Below are positions 27,092-35,885 of a DNA stretch of 64,000 nucleotides, in pieces (position 1 is the stretch's first letter; every line of letters begins with the position of its first letter). The notes beneath the pieces were generated by a model that saw nothing but the letters and a program-made list of their open reading frames with translations, ran no database searches and was not told the DNA's origin. Origin of the DNA: Deltaproteobacteria bacterium (GTDB taxonomy: Bacteria > Desulfobacterota > Binatia > UBA1149 > SPBQ01); contig JAJCZM010000050.1 of the NCBI GenBank assembly GCA_029262375.1, positions 62,001 to 126,000 of the forward strand. The letters run 5' to 3'. The position numbers and the translations under genes are program-made.

Positions 27092-28708
27092 GTGGAGTTC
27101 AATCTCGCCGACCTTTTCGAAAACGCAGTAGATCATTTCCCCGATCGCGAGTGCGTCGTCGCCGACGGCGACCGCCGGACATACAAGGAAATGGACGAGC
27201 GGGCGAACCGCCTGGCTCATCATCTGGCGGCGCACGATATCGGCCCCGGCGATCATGTCGGCATCTACGCGTACAACTGTATCGAATGGGTGGAGACCTT
27301 GTGGGCTGTCTTCAAGCTGCGTGCGGTCTGGGTCAACATCAACTACCGCTATGTAGAAGACGAGCTCGCATATATCTTCGACAACGCCGATCTGAAGGCG
27401 CTCGTCTATGCGCGCGAGTTCGGGCCGCGTACGGCCGCGGTACGAGAGAAGCTACCACTACTCAAACACACCGTGCGCATCGACGATGGCAGCGGCGTCG
27501 AGTGCCCGGAGCTCGACTCTGTTGACTTCGAAGACGCCATGAACTCCGGCTCGCCGCAGCGCGACTTCGGTGCGCGCTCGCCCGACGACCGCTACATTCT
27601 GTACACCGGCGGAACGACGGGCATGCCGAAGGGCGTGGTGTGGCGCCACGAAGACGTCTTCATGGCGCTCGGCGGCGGCATCGACCCTACCACCAATACC
27701 AAAGCCAAGACCCCCGAAGAGATGGCCACGCGTGAGCCGGATAGCCAAACCTGCATGCTTCCGATCGCGCCGCTAATGCACGGCGCGACACAGTGGGCGG
27801 TCATGGCCGGCAGCTTCACTGGGCGTAAGACGGTGCTCACTGCGAAGTTCGACCCGAAAGAAACCTGGCGCTTGGTCGAACAGGAGAAGGTCAACGGGAT
27901 CATGATCACCGGCGACGCCATGGGTCGCCCGCTCGTCGAGGCGCTGGTAACCGAACAGGACAAGCGTGACCTTTCATCGTTTTTCTTACTGGTGAGCTCG
28001 GCGGCCGTCTTCTCGCCGACGGTGAAGGACGACTTCTTCAACCATTTCCCGAATCTCATGATGATCGACAGCGTCGGTGCATCCGAAGTCGGCAACAACG
28101 GCGCCGTCCTCATAAGCAAGGACAACACGAAGATGGGCGCCGGCGGCCCGACGATCTCCCCGCTCGGCGGAACCGTCGTCCTCGATGAGGACCTCAAGCC
28201 TGTAGGCCCGGGCTCCGATGTCATCGGTAAGATCGCGCGCTACGGTCACATCCCGCTCGAGTACTACAAAGATCCCGTCAAGTCGGCCGAAGTCTACGTG
28301 ACGTCTGTGGACGGGACCCGCTACTCCATGCCGGGAGACTTCGCGCGCGTCGAGCCGGATGGGCAGATCACGCTGCTCGGTCGCGGGTCGGTCTGCATCA
28401 ACTCGGGTGGAGAGAAGATCTACCCCGAAGAAGTAGAGGCAGCCGTCAAATCGCATCCGGACGTCTACGATGCCGTTGTCGTCGGGGTCCCCGACGAGCG
28501 TTGGGGAAGCCGCGTCGCGGCCGTGATCCAAGCCCGCGACGGTGCAACTCCTGAGTTGGAGTCGATCCAGGACCACTGTCGCAGCAAGATCGCCGGGTAC
28601 AAGGTTCCGCGCGAGCTGCACTTCGTCACAACCATGCAGCGCAGTCCCTCCGGCAAGGCCGACTACCCGTGGGCCAAGCGCATCGCGCTGGGCGAAGTCG
28701 CGGCCTAG
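27092..28708 (+). CDS. Acyl-CoA synthetase of the FadD19/FadD17 type
   Basis: Adenylate-forming ligase of 538 residues starting at GTG 27092 after a GGGAG ribosome site. The P-loop is Y-T-G-G-T-T-G-M-P-K-G, followed by W-R-H-E-D; the hinge and C-terminal lysine region read G-R-G-S-V-C-I-N-S-G-G-E-K-I and S-P-S-G-K-A-D-Y. These stretches closely resemble the actinobacterial ligases that activate steroid or branched C-26 carboxylic acids, as recalled. It joins a carboxylic acid to CoA with ATP, feeding the two dehydrogenases upstream. The exact substrate cannot be read from sequence. Confidence 0.9.
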   Translation: MEFNLADLFENAVDHFPDRECVVADGDRRTYKEMDERANRLAHHLAAHDIGPGDHVGIYAYNCIEWVETLWAVFKLRAVWVNINYRYVEDELAYIFDNADLKALVYAREFGPRTAAVREKLPLLKHTVRIDDGSGVECPELDSVDFEDAMNSGSPQRDFGARSPDDRYILYTGGTTGMPKGVVWRHEDVFMALGGGIDPTTNTKAKTPEEMATREPDSQTCMLPIAPLMHGATQWAVMAGSFTGRKTVLTAKFDPKETWRLVEQEKVNGIMITGDAMGRPLVEALVTEQDKRDLSSFFLLVSSAAVFSPTVKDDFFNHFPNLMMIDSVGASEVGNNGAVLISKDNTKMGAGGPTISPLGGTVVLDEDLKPVGPGSDVIGKIARYGHIPLEYYKDPVKSAEVYVTSVDGTRYSMPGDFARVEPDGQITLLGRGSVCINSGGEKIYPEEVEAAVKSHPDVYDAVVVGVPDERWGSRVAAVIQARDGATPELESIQDHCRSKIAGYKVPRELHFVTTMQRSPSGKADYPWAKRIALGEVAA

Positions 28709-28807
28709 CGGACCCGAGAAGCGACGCGCGCGGGACTATCGCGGCCCGAGTCGACTGCGTACAATATCTGCGACGCAGCCGTCGGCTGCGCTCGTGGGTC
28801 AAGCTCG

Positions 28808-29923
28808 ATGAATTCTGCCGCGCTCTCGACTTCCAATCTACTCATCCTAGGATGGATCGCCTTCGCGGCGGCGCTGCAACTGCTGTCTCCCGACTTCTAC
28901 TACATGTCCGTGCAGGAAGACGAGTATCTCGAATGGAGTACTTTCTGGGCGTTCATCGGAGCTGCCGCGCTACAGCTTGGCGCCGCTCGACGCCGCCGAG
29001 CCGACACAGGCGGCGTGCCGTGGTTTCACATCGGAATCGCACTGTTCTGCGGCTTCGTCGCGATGGAGGAAATATCCTGGGGCCAGCGCCTGCTCGGCTA
29101 CCGCCCGCCCGAGTACTTCCTTCGAGAGAACTTCCAGCAGGAACCGAACCTCCACAACGTTTTCGACACGTCGCTGCGAAAGCTCACGCTTCAGCTGGTC
29201 ATCGCAGTCTATGGGATTGTCCTTCCGGCCGCGGCACGCGTTGCGGCCCTGCGTCCGCTGCTCAACCGATTCGGCATCGTTGCGCATTCGCCGGCGCTCA
29301 TTCCCGCATTCGCCGGCACCCTCGCTCTCTACATCATCTACCCGTGGAGCTTCTGCGGCGAAGTCGTCGAGCTCATGCTTGGTTTCGGGTTCCTGTTCTC
29401 AGCTCCGAGCGCACGACCGGCAGCCGTCGCGACGATAGTCGGAATGTTCGTAGCCGTCGTCGTACTCGGCGCGGCTACCAGCATGACCGCACGCCTCCAC
29501 AAGAGTTCCGACGAGGCCTATGCGGCACTGGCGCAGGCCGAAGTCGATGCGTTGGGGAAGGATTTCCTCGCGGAATCACAGCCCGATCGCAGCAAGTATG
29601 TGACGCGCTGCAATCTCCACAAACGAGTCTACACGTACGTTGAGAAGTACCGACAGAGTTTCCTCGCGCAAGGTCGATTCTCGGAACTCACCGGGCAGGG
29701 GCTCGCGGAGGAACGGGCTCAGTATTTCCTCGATCCGTGGAACGCGCCTTACTGGATCCGGGACAATTGTGACGACCATCGTCGATTTCGAAGCATCTTC
29801 GTCTACTCGTTCGGCCCGAACCATCGACGCGATTCGAGCGAGAATGAACTGAGAGCCGACGATGTGGGATTCTATATCAAATCCCCCCGCACGCGCCGCG
29901 CTCTAGAAGAGCGCGACGACTAG
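28808..29923 (+). CDS. Polytopic membrane protein with a GspG/pseudopilin-like C-terminal segment
   Basis: Protein of 371 residues, no named family. Five or six membrane segments lie in residues 10-225; the conserved-looking loop M-E-E-I-S-W-G-Q-R (86-94) followed by N-L-H-N (114-117) occurs in a family of uncharacterised bacterial membrane proteins. A soluble part follows (230-371). Residues 305-357 read D-P-W-x-x-P-Y ... Y-S-x-G-P-N ... D-D, the pattern of the calcium-binding C-terminus of major pseudopilin GspG. No pilin methylation motif is present. The gene follows the acyl-CoA ligase by about 100 bases and shares a CTAG stop with convergent glpX. Confidence 0.7.
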   Translation: MNSAALSTSNLLILGWIAFAAALQLLSPDFYYMSVQEDEYLEWSTFWAFIGAAALQLGAARRRRADTGGVPWFHIGIALFCGFVAMEEISWGQRLLGYRPPEYFLRENFQQEPNLHNVFDTSLRKLTLQLVIAVYGIVLPAAARVAALRPLLNRFGIVAHSPALIPAFAGTLALYIIYPWSFCGEVVELMLGFGFLFSAPSARPAAVATIVGMFVAVVVLGAATSMTARLHKSSDEAYAALAQAEVDALGKDFLAESQPDRSKYVTRCNLHKRVYTYVEKYRQSFLAQGRFSELTGQGLAEERAQYFLDPWNAPYWIRDNCDDHRRFRSIFVYSFGPNHRRDSSENELRADDVGFYIKSPRTRRALEERDD

Positions 29924-30876
29924 CTATAGTCCGGCTGGTAGTCGAAACGATGATGCGACTCGAGATAGCGCTCGGTATGACTGGCCGATCGCATCACGAT
30001 CGAGTGCGTCACCGCGCCGCCTCGGTTGAACTGAATACCGCGTAAGAATTCTCCGTTCGTCACACCGGTGGCTGCAAACAGGACCTCGCCACGCGCCATG
30101 TCGGCGAGTTCGAGCTTTCGCTCGATGTCGTTGATGCCGAACTCGTACAGCGCATTGGCTTCGCCCTGGCTTCGAGGCTTGTAGCGGCACTGCATGAACG
30201 CCCCCATACATTTGACGGCAGCCGCCGACAGAATGCCCTGCGACGCGCCACCGGTTCCGAGTAGCAGGTCTACCCCCGTTCCCGGCTGCGCGGCTGCCAT
30301 CGCAGCCGCGACGTCGCCGTGCGGAATCAGCTTTACGCGCGCACCGGCGCGTCGAACTTCGTCTATGAGGTCGTCGTGTCGGGGACGATCGAGAATGATA
30401 ACGGTCAGATCTTCGACATAGACGCCGCGTGCTTCGGCCAAGGCCTTGAGGTTCTGCTCGGCCGTCTTATCCAAATCGACTACGCCCGCGCCGTCGGCCG
30501 ACGTGGCAATCTTTTCCATGTAGCTGTTGCTTGGACAGCGCATCAGGCCGCCCTTGTCGGCCAGCGCCATGATCGACATCGCGTTGGGCCCGCCGAGCGC
30601 ACAGCTCACACCGCCTTCAAGCGGATCGGCTGCAATGTCGACTTCCTCGCCGCCTTCGCCGAGCTGCGATCCGTTCGCGAGCGCTTCACCCTGCTGTTGC
30701 TGAGGATCTCCGACCACGATCTCGCCATGGGCGGCGATCGCTTCGAAAGCCTTCACCATGGCTTCGGTCGCCATGCGCTCCGGTGCCAGATCGTCACCGC
30801 GACCGTTTTCGCGCGCCGCCGCGAGGGCGGCCGCCTCGGTCACGCGGACCAATTCGAGAGCAAGGTTCCGTTTCAT
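29920..30876 (-). CDS. glpX: GlpX-family fructose-1,6-bisphosphatase homologue with altered metal site
   Basis: Protein of 318 residues aligning over its whole length with class II fructose-1,6-bisphosphatase GlpX. Shared segments include R-V-T-E-A-A-A-L-A at the start, P-N-A-M-S-I, P-R-H-D and F-A-A-T-G-V-T near the end. Several residues that bind metal in E. coli GlpX differ: position 33 Asp is Glu, the G-E-G-E-x-D-E-A loop is G-D-P-Q-Q-Q-Q-G-E-A (Glu57 to Asp57), and Glu213 is Gln213. The signature D-P-x-E-G-T ends in Gly. Asp84 and Glu87 are kept. It sits 32 bases behind apgM in the lipA-thrC operon. Gluconeogenic phosphatase is the family role; activity here is uncertain. Confidence 0.82.
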   Translation of the reverse strand: MKRNLALELVRVTEAAALAAARENGRGDDLAPERMATEAMVKAFEAIAAHGEIVVGDPQQQQGEALANGSQLGEGGEEVDIAADPLEGGVSCALGGPNAMSIMALADKGGLMRCPSNSYMEKIATSADGAGVVDLDKTAEQNLKALAEARGVYVEDLTVIILDRPRHDDLIDEVRRAGARVKLIPHGDVAAAMAAAQPGTGVDLLLGTGGASQGILSAAAVKCMGAFMQCRYKPRSQGEANALYEFGINDIERKLELADMARGEVLFAATGVTNGEFLRGIQFNRGGAVTHSIVMRSASHTERYLESHHRFDYQPDYS

Positions 30877-30908
30877 CGTCTTCCCCGCCAGACGTCCGGC
30901 CGTCGGAG

Positions 30909-32111
30909 CTAAGAAGCGGCTCCCAGAAATTGCGAAATCAGTTCATGGCCGTCAGCGACCATATCTCCGGTCTTCGCGGCCTCAGCTTCACTATAGCCGC
31001 GTCCGCTACCGCCCGTCTTGTTCGAATCGTAAATGACGAAGGGAACCGGATCGTCGGCGTGGGTTTTCGTAGACACCGGTGTCGCATGATCGGGCAACAC
31101 CATGACTCGATACTCGCCGAAACGATCCAATCCCTTGAGGATCGTACCGATCACTTTCTCGTCAAGATCTTCGATCGCCTGCACTTTCAGGTCGGCGTCG
31201 CCCATATGACCGGTTTCGTCGGTCGATTCTACGTGGATGAACACGAGGTCGTGGTCCTCCAACGCAGCCAGTGCATATTCGCCCTTACCGACATAGTTCG
31301 TGTCGATGAAACCGGTGATGCCGGGAACATCGATCCGGTCCATACCCGCCAATCGACCAAGACCGCCTACCACGTCTACCGCAGTGATCAGGCCGCTGGT
31401 GATACCGAATCGCTCGTTCAGCGTGGGGACGGCCGGACGCGGCCCTTGCCCCCAGAGCCAAATGTCGGTGCAGGCTTTTTCACCACGCGCGAGCCGGCGC
31501 GCGTTGACCGGCGACGAAGCGATGATTTCGCGGGCACGCGCGCTGAGTTCCGCCAAGCGCTCGGCTCGATCGCCGTCGGGCAACCAAGCCGCCGTGGACT
31601 TATCGGTGATGTCATGCGGCGGCGTCGTTTTGGTACTCGCCGGACCACCCTTCCAAACGAGCACGTGCCGGTAGGACACACCGGGATGAAATTTCAGTTC
31701 GTCGCTGCCCAGTTCGGCGTCGATTGCGCGAATGAGTTCCGCAGCATCGTCGTTTCCGATGTGGCCGGCCGTGAAGTCGGCCATCACCTCTTCGCCGTCG
31801 CGCGTTTCGAGAGTCACCAAGTTGCAGCGGAATGCGATGTCACCATCGGCAAGATCAATGCCCATGCTAGCCGCTTCGATCGGAGAACGCCCGGTGTGAT
31901 AGCGCGCAGGGTCGTAGCCGAGAATCGTCATCGTGCCGACGTCGGTTCCCGACGGGAACCCGGCAGGGATGGTTTGCGCGAGACCGAGGCGCCCCTCGCG
32001 GGCGAGTCGATCCATGTTGGGGGTATTGGCTTTCTCGAGCGGCGTGAGACCTCCCAGCGATTGGACCGGGAAGTCCGACATGCCGTCACCTTGGATGATC
32101 ACGTACTTCAT
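30909..32111 (-). CDS. apgM: ApgM-family enzyme: cofactor-independent phosphoglycerate mutase homologue, proposed homoserine kinase
   Basis: Alkaline-phosphatase superfamily protein of 400 residues. Metal and active-site segments are Q-G-D-G-M near the start, K-A-N-T-P-N-M-D-R-L, S-G-T-D-V-G-T-M-T-I-L-G-Y-D-P, H-V-E-S-T-D-E-T-G-H and P-D-H-A-T-P. Archaeal members are phosphoglycerate mutases. A bacterial clade found beside hom and thrC in genomes without thrB has been proposed to phosphorylate homoserine. Here it lies directly after thrC and hom, with no thrB in the operon, so the homoserine kinase reading is preferred. The alkaline-phosphatase nucleophile position carries Thr, not Ser. Both roles remain possible. 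Confidence 0.88.
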   Translation of the reverse strand: MKYVIIQGDGMSDFPVQSLGGLTPLEKANTPNMDRLAREGRLGLAQTIPAGFPSGTDVGTMTILGYDPARYHTGRSPIEAASMGIDLADGDIAFRCNLVTLETRDGEEVMADFTAGHIGNDDAAELIRAIDAELGSDELKFHPGVSYRHVLVWKGGPASTKTTPPHDITDKSTAAWLPDGDRAERLAELSARAREIIASSPVNARRLARGEKACTDIWLWGQGPRPAVPTLNERFGITSGLITAVDVVGGLGRLAGMDRIDVPGITGFIDTNYVGKGEYALAALEDHDLVFIHVESTDETGHMGDADLKVQAIEDLDEKVIGTILKGLDRFGEYRVMVLPDHATPVSTKTHADDPVPFVIYDSNKTGGSGRGYSEAEAAKTGDMVADGHELISQFLGAAS

Positions 32112-32196
32112 AGGTTGCTAGGAACGCTGCGCAGCGGCGCCCGCCGTGACAATACACGCCTGGGCTCGCGCTGGTCGTCGGCGGTATCGGCCGACC

Positions 32197-33255
32197 TCAA
32201 AGTCCCATGATCTTGAGGGCACCTTCTACTTCCGCCGGAACGCGCACGGGTTCCGGACAAACCTTTATAGCATTGTCCGGATCCTTTAAGCCATGCCCGG
32301 TAAGAGTACAGACGACCAGGGAATTGTCTTCGATACGGCCGGACTCGACGAGCTTCCTCAGGCCGGCAACGGAGGCTGCAGACGCCGGTTCGCAGAATAC
32401 CCCCTCCATCGAGCCGAGCAGCTTGTAGGCCGCGAGAATTTCAGCATCGGTGACGGCTTCGATCACACCGCCGGACTCGTCGCGGGCGGCCTCTGCCTTC
32501 TTCCAACTGACCGGGTTGCCGATCCGAATCGCCGACGCGACCGTTTCCGGATTGGCGACCGGAGCACCGTTGACGATGGGCGCCGCTCCCGCCGCCTGAA
32601 ACCCCATCATCTTCGGCAGCGAATCGACGATGCCGTCGCGCTGGTACTCACGATAGCCCATCCAGTACGCGGTAATATTGCCGGCGTTGCCGACGGGCAG
32701 GAAGTGGTAGTCGGGGGCACGTTCGAGCACATCGCAGACCTCGAAGGCTGCCGTCTTCTGCCCCTGCAATCGATGCGGATTGATCGAGTTCACGACCGTG
32801 ACGGGAGCTTTCTCCGCGATGGCGGTAACGAGTCGAAAGGCATCGTCGAACGAGCCATCGACGGCGAGGACTGTAGCGCCGTGCAGCACGGCCTGGCTGA
32901 GCTTCCCCAGTGCGATGTTGCCATCGGGAACCACAACGAACGCTTTCATGCCGGCGCGCGATGCATACGCCGCCGCAGCCGCCGATGTGTTTCCGGTCGA
33001 CGCGCAAATGACGGCCTTCGCGCCATCGGCCGCAGCCGCCGTCATGGCCACCGTCATGCCGCGATCCTTGAACGAACCGGTAGGGTTGAGTCCCTCGTAC
33101 TTCAGGTAGATGCGCGCGTTGAGCCCGAGTTCACGCGCGAGCCTCGGCGCTTCGATGAGCGGCGTATTTCCTTCCAGCAGTGTCACGGCCGGGCACCCCT
33201 CGGGCAGGGTATCCATGCGGCTACGATACTGGTCTACAACACCTTTCCAGGACAT
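32197..33255 (-). CDS. thrC: Threonine synthase
   Basis: PLP enzyme of 352 residues, the short Bacillus-like class, which converts O-phosphohomoserine to threonine. The PLP lysine is in P-T-G-S-F-K-D-R-G-M; the phosphate-binding loop is S-T-G-N-T-S-A-A and the distal glycine-rich segment V-G-N-A-G-N. It starts 22 bases after the hom stop and is followed by apgM. Position between homoserine dehydrogenase and the proposed homoserine kinase makes a complete homoserine-to-threonine block. Confidence 0.95.
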   Translation of the reverse strand: MSWKGVVDQYRSRMDTLPEGCPAVTLLEGNTPLIEAPRLARELGLNARIYLKYEGLNPTGSFKDRGMTVAMTAAAADGAKAVICASTGNTSAAAAAYASRAGMKAFVVVPDGNIALGKLSQAVLHGATVLAVDGSFDDAFRLVTAIAEKAPVTVVNSINPHRLQGQKTAAFEVCDVLERAPDYHFLPVGNAGNITAYWMGYREYQRDGIVDSLPKMMGFQAAGAAPIVNGAPVANPETVASAIRIGNPVSWKKAEAARDESGGVIEAVTDAEILAAYKLLGSMEGVFCEPASAASVAGLRKLVESGRIEDNSLVVCTLTGHGLKDPDNAIKVCPEPVRVPAEVEGALKIMGL

Positions 33256-33277
33256 GGGTTCCGTCTTCCTCGCGGCC

Positions 33278-34615
33278 TCAGTCGGCCTGCCCCAGAGTCT
33301 CTTCTACGCGAATCACGACCGGCTTTGCCCGAACATCACCAAGGCGGCCGATCTTGGCGAGCGCTCTCTTGAGCGCCGCCTCCCCGGCCCGATGCGTTCG
33401 CAATACCAACGGAACGGCCCCACGCGCGGGGCTCGCGTGCTGGGACACCGTGGCGATACTGATCGCTTCCTTACCCAGTATAGACGAGATCTTCGCCAGT
33501 ACGCCGGGCTTGTCCGCTACCGAGAGGCGGATGTAGTGCTCATGACTCGTCGAGGCCATCGCAACGACCGGACTGGACCGCAGAGTCTTTAGCGGACGCC
33601 CATAGGTCGGAACCAACTGCGCACCCGCCTTGCCATCTCTCATGTTTCGAGCGGCGTCGAGAATATCGGCTACGACGGCCGTCGCGGTGGGCATCATGCC
33701 CGCCCCTTGGCCGTAGTAGATCGACGTCCCGAGCGCCCGGCCTCGCAGACAGACCGCGTTGAACGCGCCGCCTACCTGCGACAACAGGTGCGAGACGGGC
33801 ACCATCGTCGGGTGCACACGCGCTTCGACCCCTTTGGGCGTATCACGCGCGACGGCCAGCAACTTGATCGCGTAACCAAATTCCTTGGCGTAAGCGATAT
33901 CGATCGACGAAATGTTGCGTATGCCCTCGACGTGCACCTGCTTCGGCTTGATGCGCTTTCCGAAGGCCAGTGCGACGAGGATGACCAGCTTATGCAGGCT
34001 GTCGATGCCGTCGACATCGTAGGTGGGATCGGCCTCGGCCAGGCCCATGCGCTGGGCAGCCTCGAGCACCTCACCGAACTCACCGCGACCATCGCTCATC
34101 TCGGTCAGGATGTAGTTGGCCGTCCCGTTGACGATTCCGTAGACCTCGAGATTCTTGTCGCCGGCGAGCGACTCGCGCAGCACTTTGAGAATGGGAATTC
34201 CGCCGCCGGTACTCGCTTCGAAACCCACCGCGACGCCCTTGCGTTCGGCCGCACGTGCGAGTTCCGGGCCGTGCTCGGACAGCAACGCCTTATTCGCCGT
34301 CGCCACGCTCTTGCCCGCCTCGATCGCCTCGAGCATGAAGGTGCGCGCCGGCTCGATCCCGCCGATCAATTCGACGACGATATCGACTTCGGGATCGTTG
34401 ATCAGCTTGCGAGCGTCCTTCGTGAGTACGCCTTTGCGAAGTTTTACGCCCCGGTCGGTCCGGGTATCGAGATCGGCAATGCGAACGATCCGTACCGGAT
34501 ACCCGAGACGTTCCTCGATCGCCTTGGCCTCGTCACGCAGGACACGCACTACGCCGGTACCGATGGTGCCGAATCCGATGATTCCGACACCGACCGCCTT
34601 CGCTTTAGAAGCCAA
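33278..34615 (-). CDS. hom: Homoserine dehydrogenase with ACT domain
   Basis: Protein of 445 residues. The N-terminal Rossmann fold starts V-G-I-I-G-F-G-T-I-G-T-G; the catalytic domain includes G-T-A-N-Y-I-L-T and the E-A-D-P-T-x-D segment. A C-terminal ACT domain (from about 360, E-H-Y-I-R-L-S-V-A-D-K-P-G-V-L) suggests feedback control by threonine. It reduces aspartate semialdehyde to homoserine. The TTG at 34615 is chosen: it lies one base after the alaC stop, so translation is probably coupled, and no ATG lies close to the Rossmann start. Confidence 0.95.
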   Translation of the reverse strand: MASKAKAVGVGIIGFGTIGTGVVRVLRDEAKAIEERLGYPVRIVRIADLDTRTDRGVKLRKGVLTKDARKLINDPEVDIVVELIGGIEPARTFMLEAIEAGKSVATANKALLSEHGPELARAAERKGVAVGFEASTGGGIPILKVLRESLAGDKNLEVYGIVNGTANYILTEMSDGRGEFGEVLEAAQRMGLAEADPTYDVDGIDSLHKLVILVALAFGKRIKPKQVHVEGIRNISSIDIAYAKEFGYAIKLLAVARDTPKGVEARVHPTMVPVSHLLSQVGGAFNAVCLRGRALGTSIYYGQGAGMMPTATAVVADILDAARNMRDGKAGAQLVPTYGRPLKTLRSSPVVAMASTSHEHYIRLSVADKPGVLAKISSILGKEAISIATVSQHASPARGAVPLVLRTHRAGEAALKRALAKIGRLGDVRAKPVVIRVEETLGQAD

Positions 34616-34616
34616 T

Positions 34617-35885
34617 CTATTCCACCGCCTTCTTCTGAGGATCGTCGTCCCCGGCCGCGCCGACAGGGGCCGATTCGGCCGGTTCGATCTCATCGAGTTT
34701 GATGCCCGAGCCGGCACCGAGGGCATGGCGAATCCCGCGCGTCGCCTGGCGAATGCGATGTTCGTTCTCGATCAACGAGAAGCGAACGTACTCGTCGCCG
34801 TACGGGCCGAAGCCAATGCCCGGGGACACCGCGACCTTTCCCTCGGCCAGCAACATCTTGGAAAATTCCATCGAACCCATTGAGCGCAGTTCTTCCGGGA
34901 TACGCGCCCACACGAACATCGTCGCCTTCGGCGGCGGGACGTGCCAACCCGCACGGTCCAACCCGCGGCACAGACCATCGCGCCGCACGCGATACATTTC
35001 ACGAATCTCGTCAACGCAATCCTGCGGTCCGTTCAGCGCCTGAATCGACGCGATCTGGATCGGGTTGAACATGCCGTAGTCGTAGTAAGACTTGAGCCGC
35101 GCCAATGCGGCGATGATTTCCCTGTTGCCGACCATGAAGCCGCAGCGCCAGCCGGGCATGTTGTAGGTCTTCGACAGCGTGTAGCACTCGACGCCCACTT
35201 CCCTCGCGCCGGGCACTTGCAGAAAGCTCGGCGACTTGTAGCCATCGAAGGTCAACGCCGCATAGGCGAGATCGTGGATCACCATGATGTCGTTCTCGCG
35301 CGCGAGTTCGACGATGCGCTCAAAGAAGTCGATGCCGACGACCTCGGTGGTCGGGTTCGCCGGGAAATTGATGATCAGCAACTTCGGCTTCGGCCAGGTC
35401 TCGCGGATCGCGGCTTCGAGCGGCACGAGAAAATCCTCGCCGGGGATGAGCGGCACGTGGCGCAGATCGGCGCCCGCGATGATGACCGAGTACTGGTGGA
35501 TCGGATACGTCGGTGAAGGCGCGAGAACGACGTCCCCTGGGCCGGTGATCGCGAGCACGAGGTGGCCCAACCCCTCTTTAGAGCCCATCGTGACGATGGC
35601 CTCAGCGTCGGGATCGAGATCGACGTCATAGGTTCGCTTGTACCAATCGACGATGGCGACGCGCAGCTTGTACAGGCCTCGCGACACCGAGTAGCGGTGA
35701 TTCTGGCCCTTACCGAGCGCCTCAACCGCCTTCTCGACGATATGGTCGGGCGTGGGCTGATCGGGATTGCCCAGTCCGAAGTCGATGATGTCTTCACCAC
35801 GACGGCGCGCCGCCTGCTTGAGGTCGTTGACCTCATTGAAGACGTAAGGGGGCAAACGCTGGATGCGTCGAAACTCGTGATTCAC
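34617..35885 (-). CDS. alaC: PLP-dependent aminotransferase, AlaC-like
   Basis: Class I/II aminotransferase of 422 residues. The PLP lysine is in [10 protein letters not shown]; other landmarks are G-N-P-D-Q-P-T-P near 40 and N-F-P-A-N-P-T. Closest family members (AlaC, or LL-diaminopimelate-type enzymes) transfer amino groups between glutamate and pyruvate. In deltaproteobacteria this gene is commonly next to hom. The GTG at 35885 overlaps the lipA stop (GTGA). The tail (about 400-422) is acidic and not conserved. A role in aspartate-family synthesis is possible. Confidence 0.9.
   Translation of the reverse strand: MNHEFRRIQRLPPYVFNEVNDLKQAARRRGEDIIDFGLGNPDQPTPDHIVEKAVEALGKGQNHRYSVSRGLYKLRVAIVDWYKRTYDVDLDPDAEAIVTMGSKEGLGHLVLAITGPGDVVLAPSPTYPIHQYSVIIAGADLRHVPLIPGEDFLVPLEAAIRETWPKPKLLIINFPANPTTEVVGIDFFERIVELARENDIMVIHDLAYAALTFDGYKSPSFLQVPGAREVGVECYTLSKTYNMPGWRCGFMVGNREIIAALARLKSYYDYGMFNPIQIASIQALNGPQDCVDEIREMYRVRRDGLCRGLDRAGWHVPPPKATMFVWARIPEELRSMGSMEFSKMLLAEGKVAVSPGIGFGPYGDEYVRFSLIENEHRIRQATRGIRHALGAGSGIKLDEIEPAESAPVGAAGDDDPQKKAVE

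Noticed and set aside
30783..32210. Open frame of 475 codons on the plus strand opposite glpX and apgM
   Set aside because: Arg/His-rich composition typical of antisense frames; both opposite genes are clearly real.
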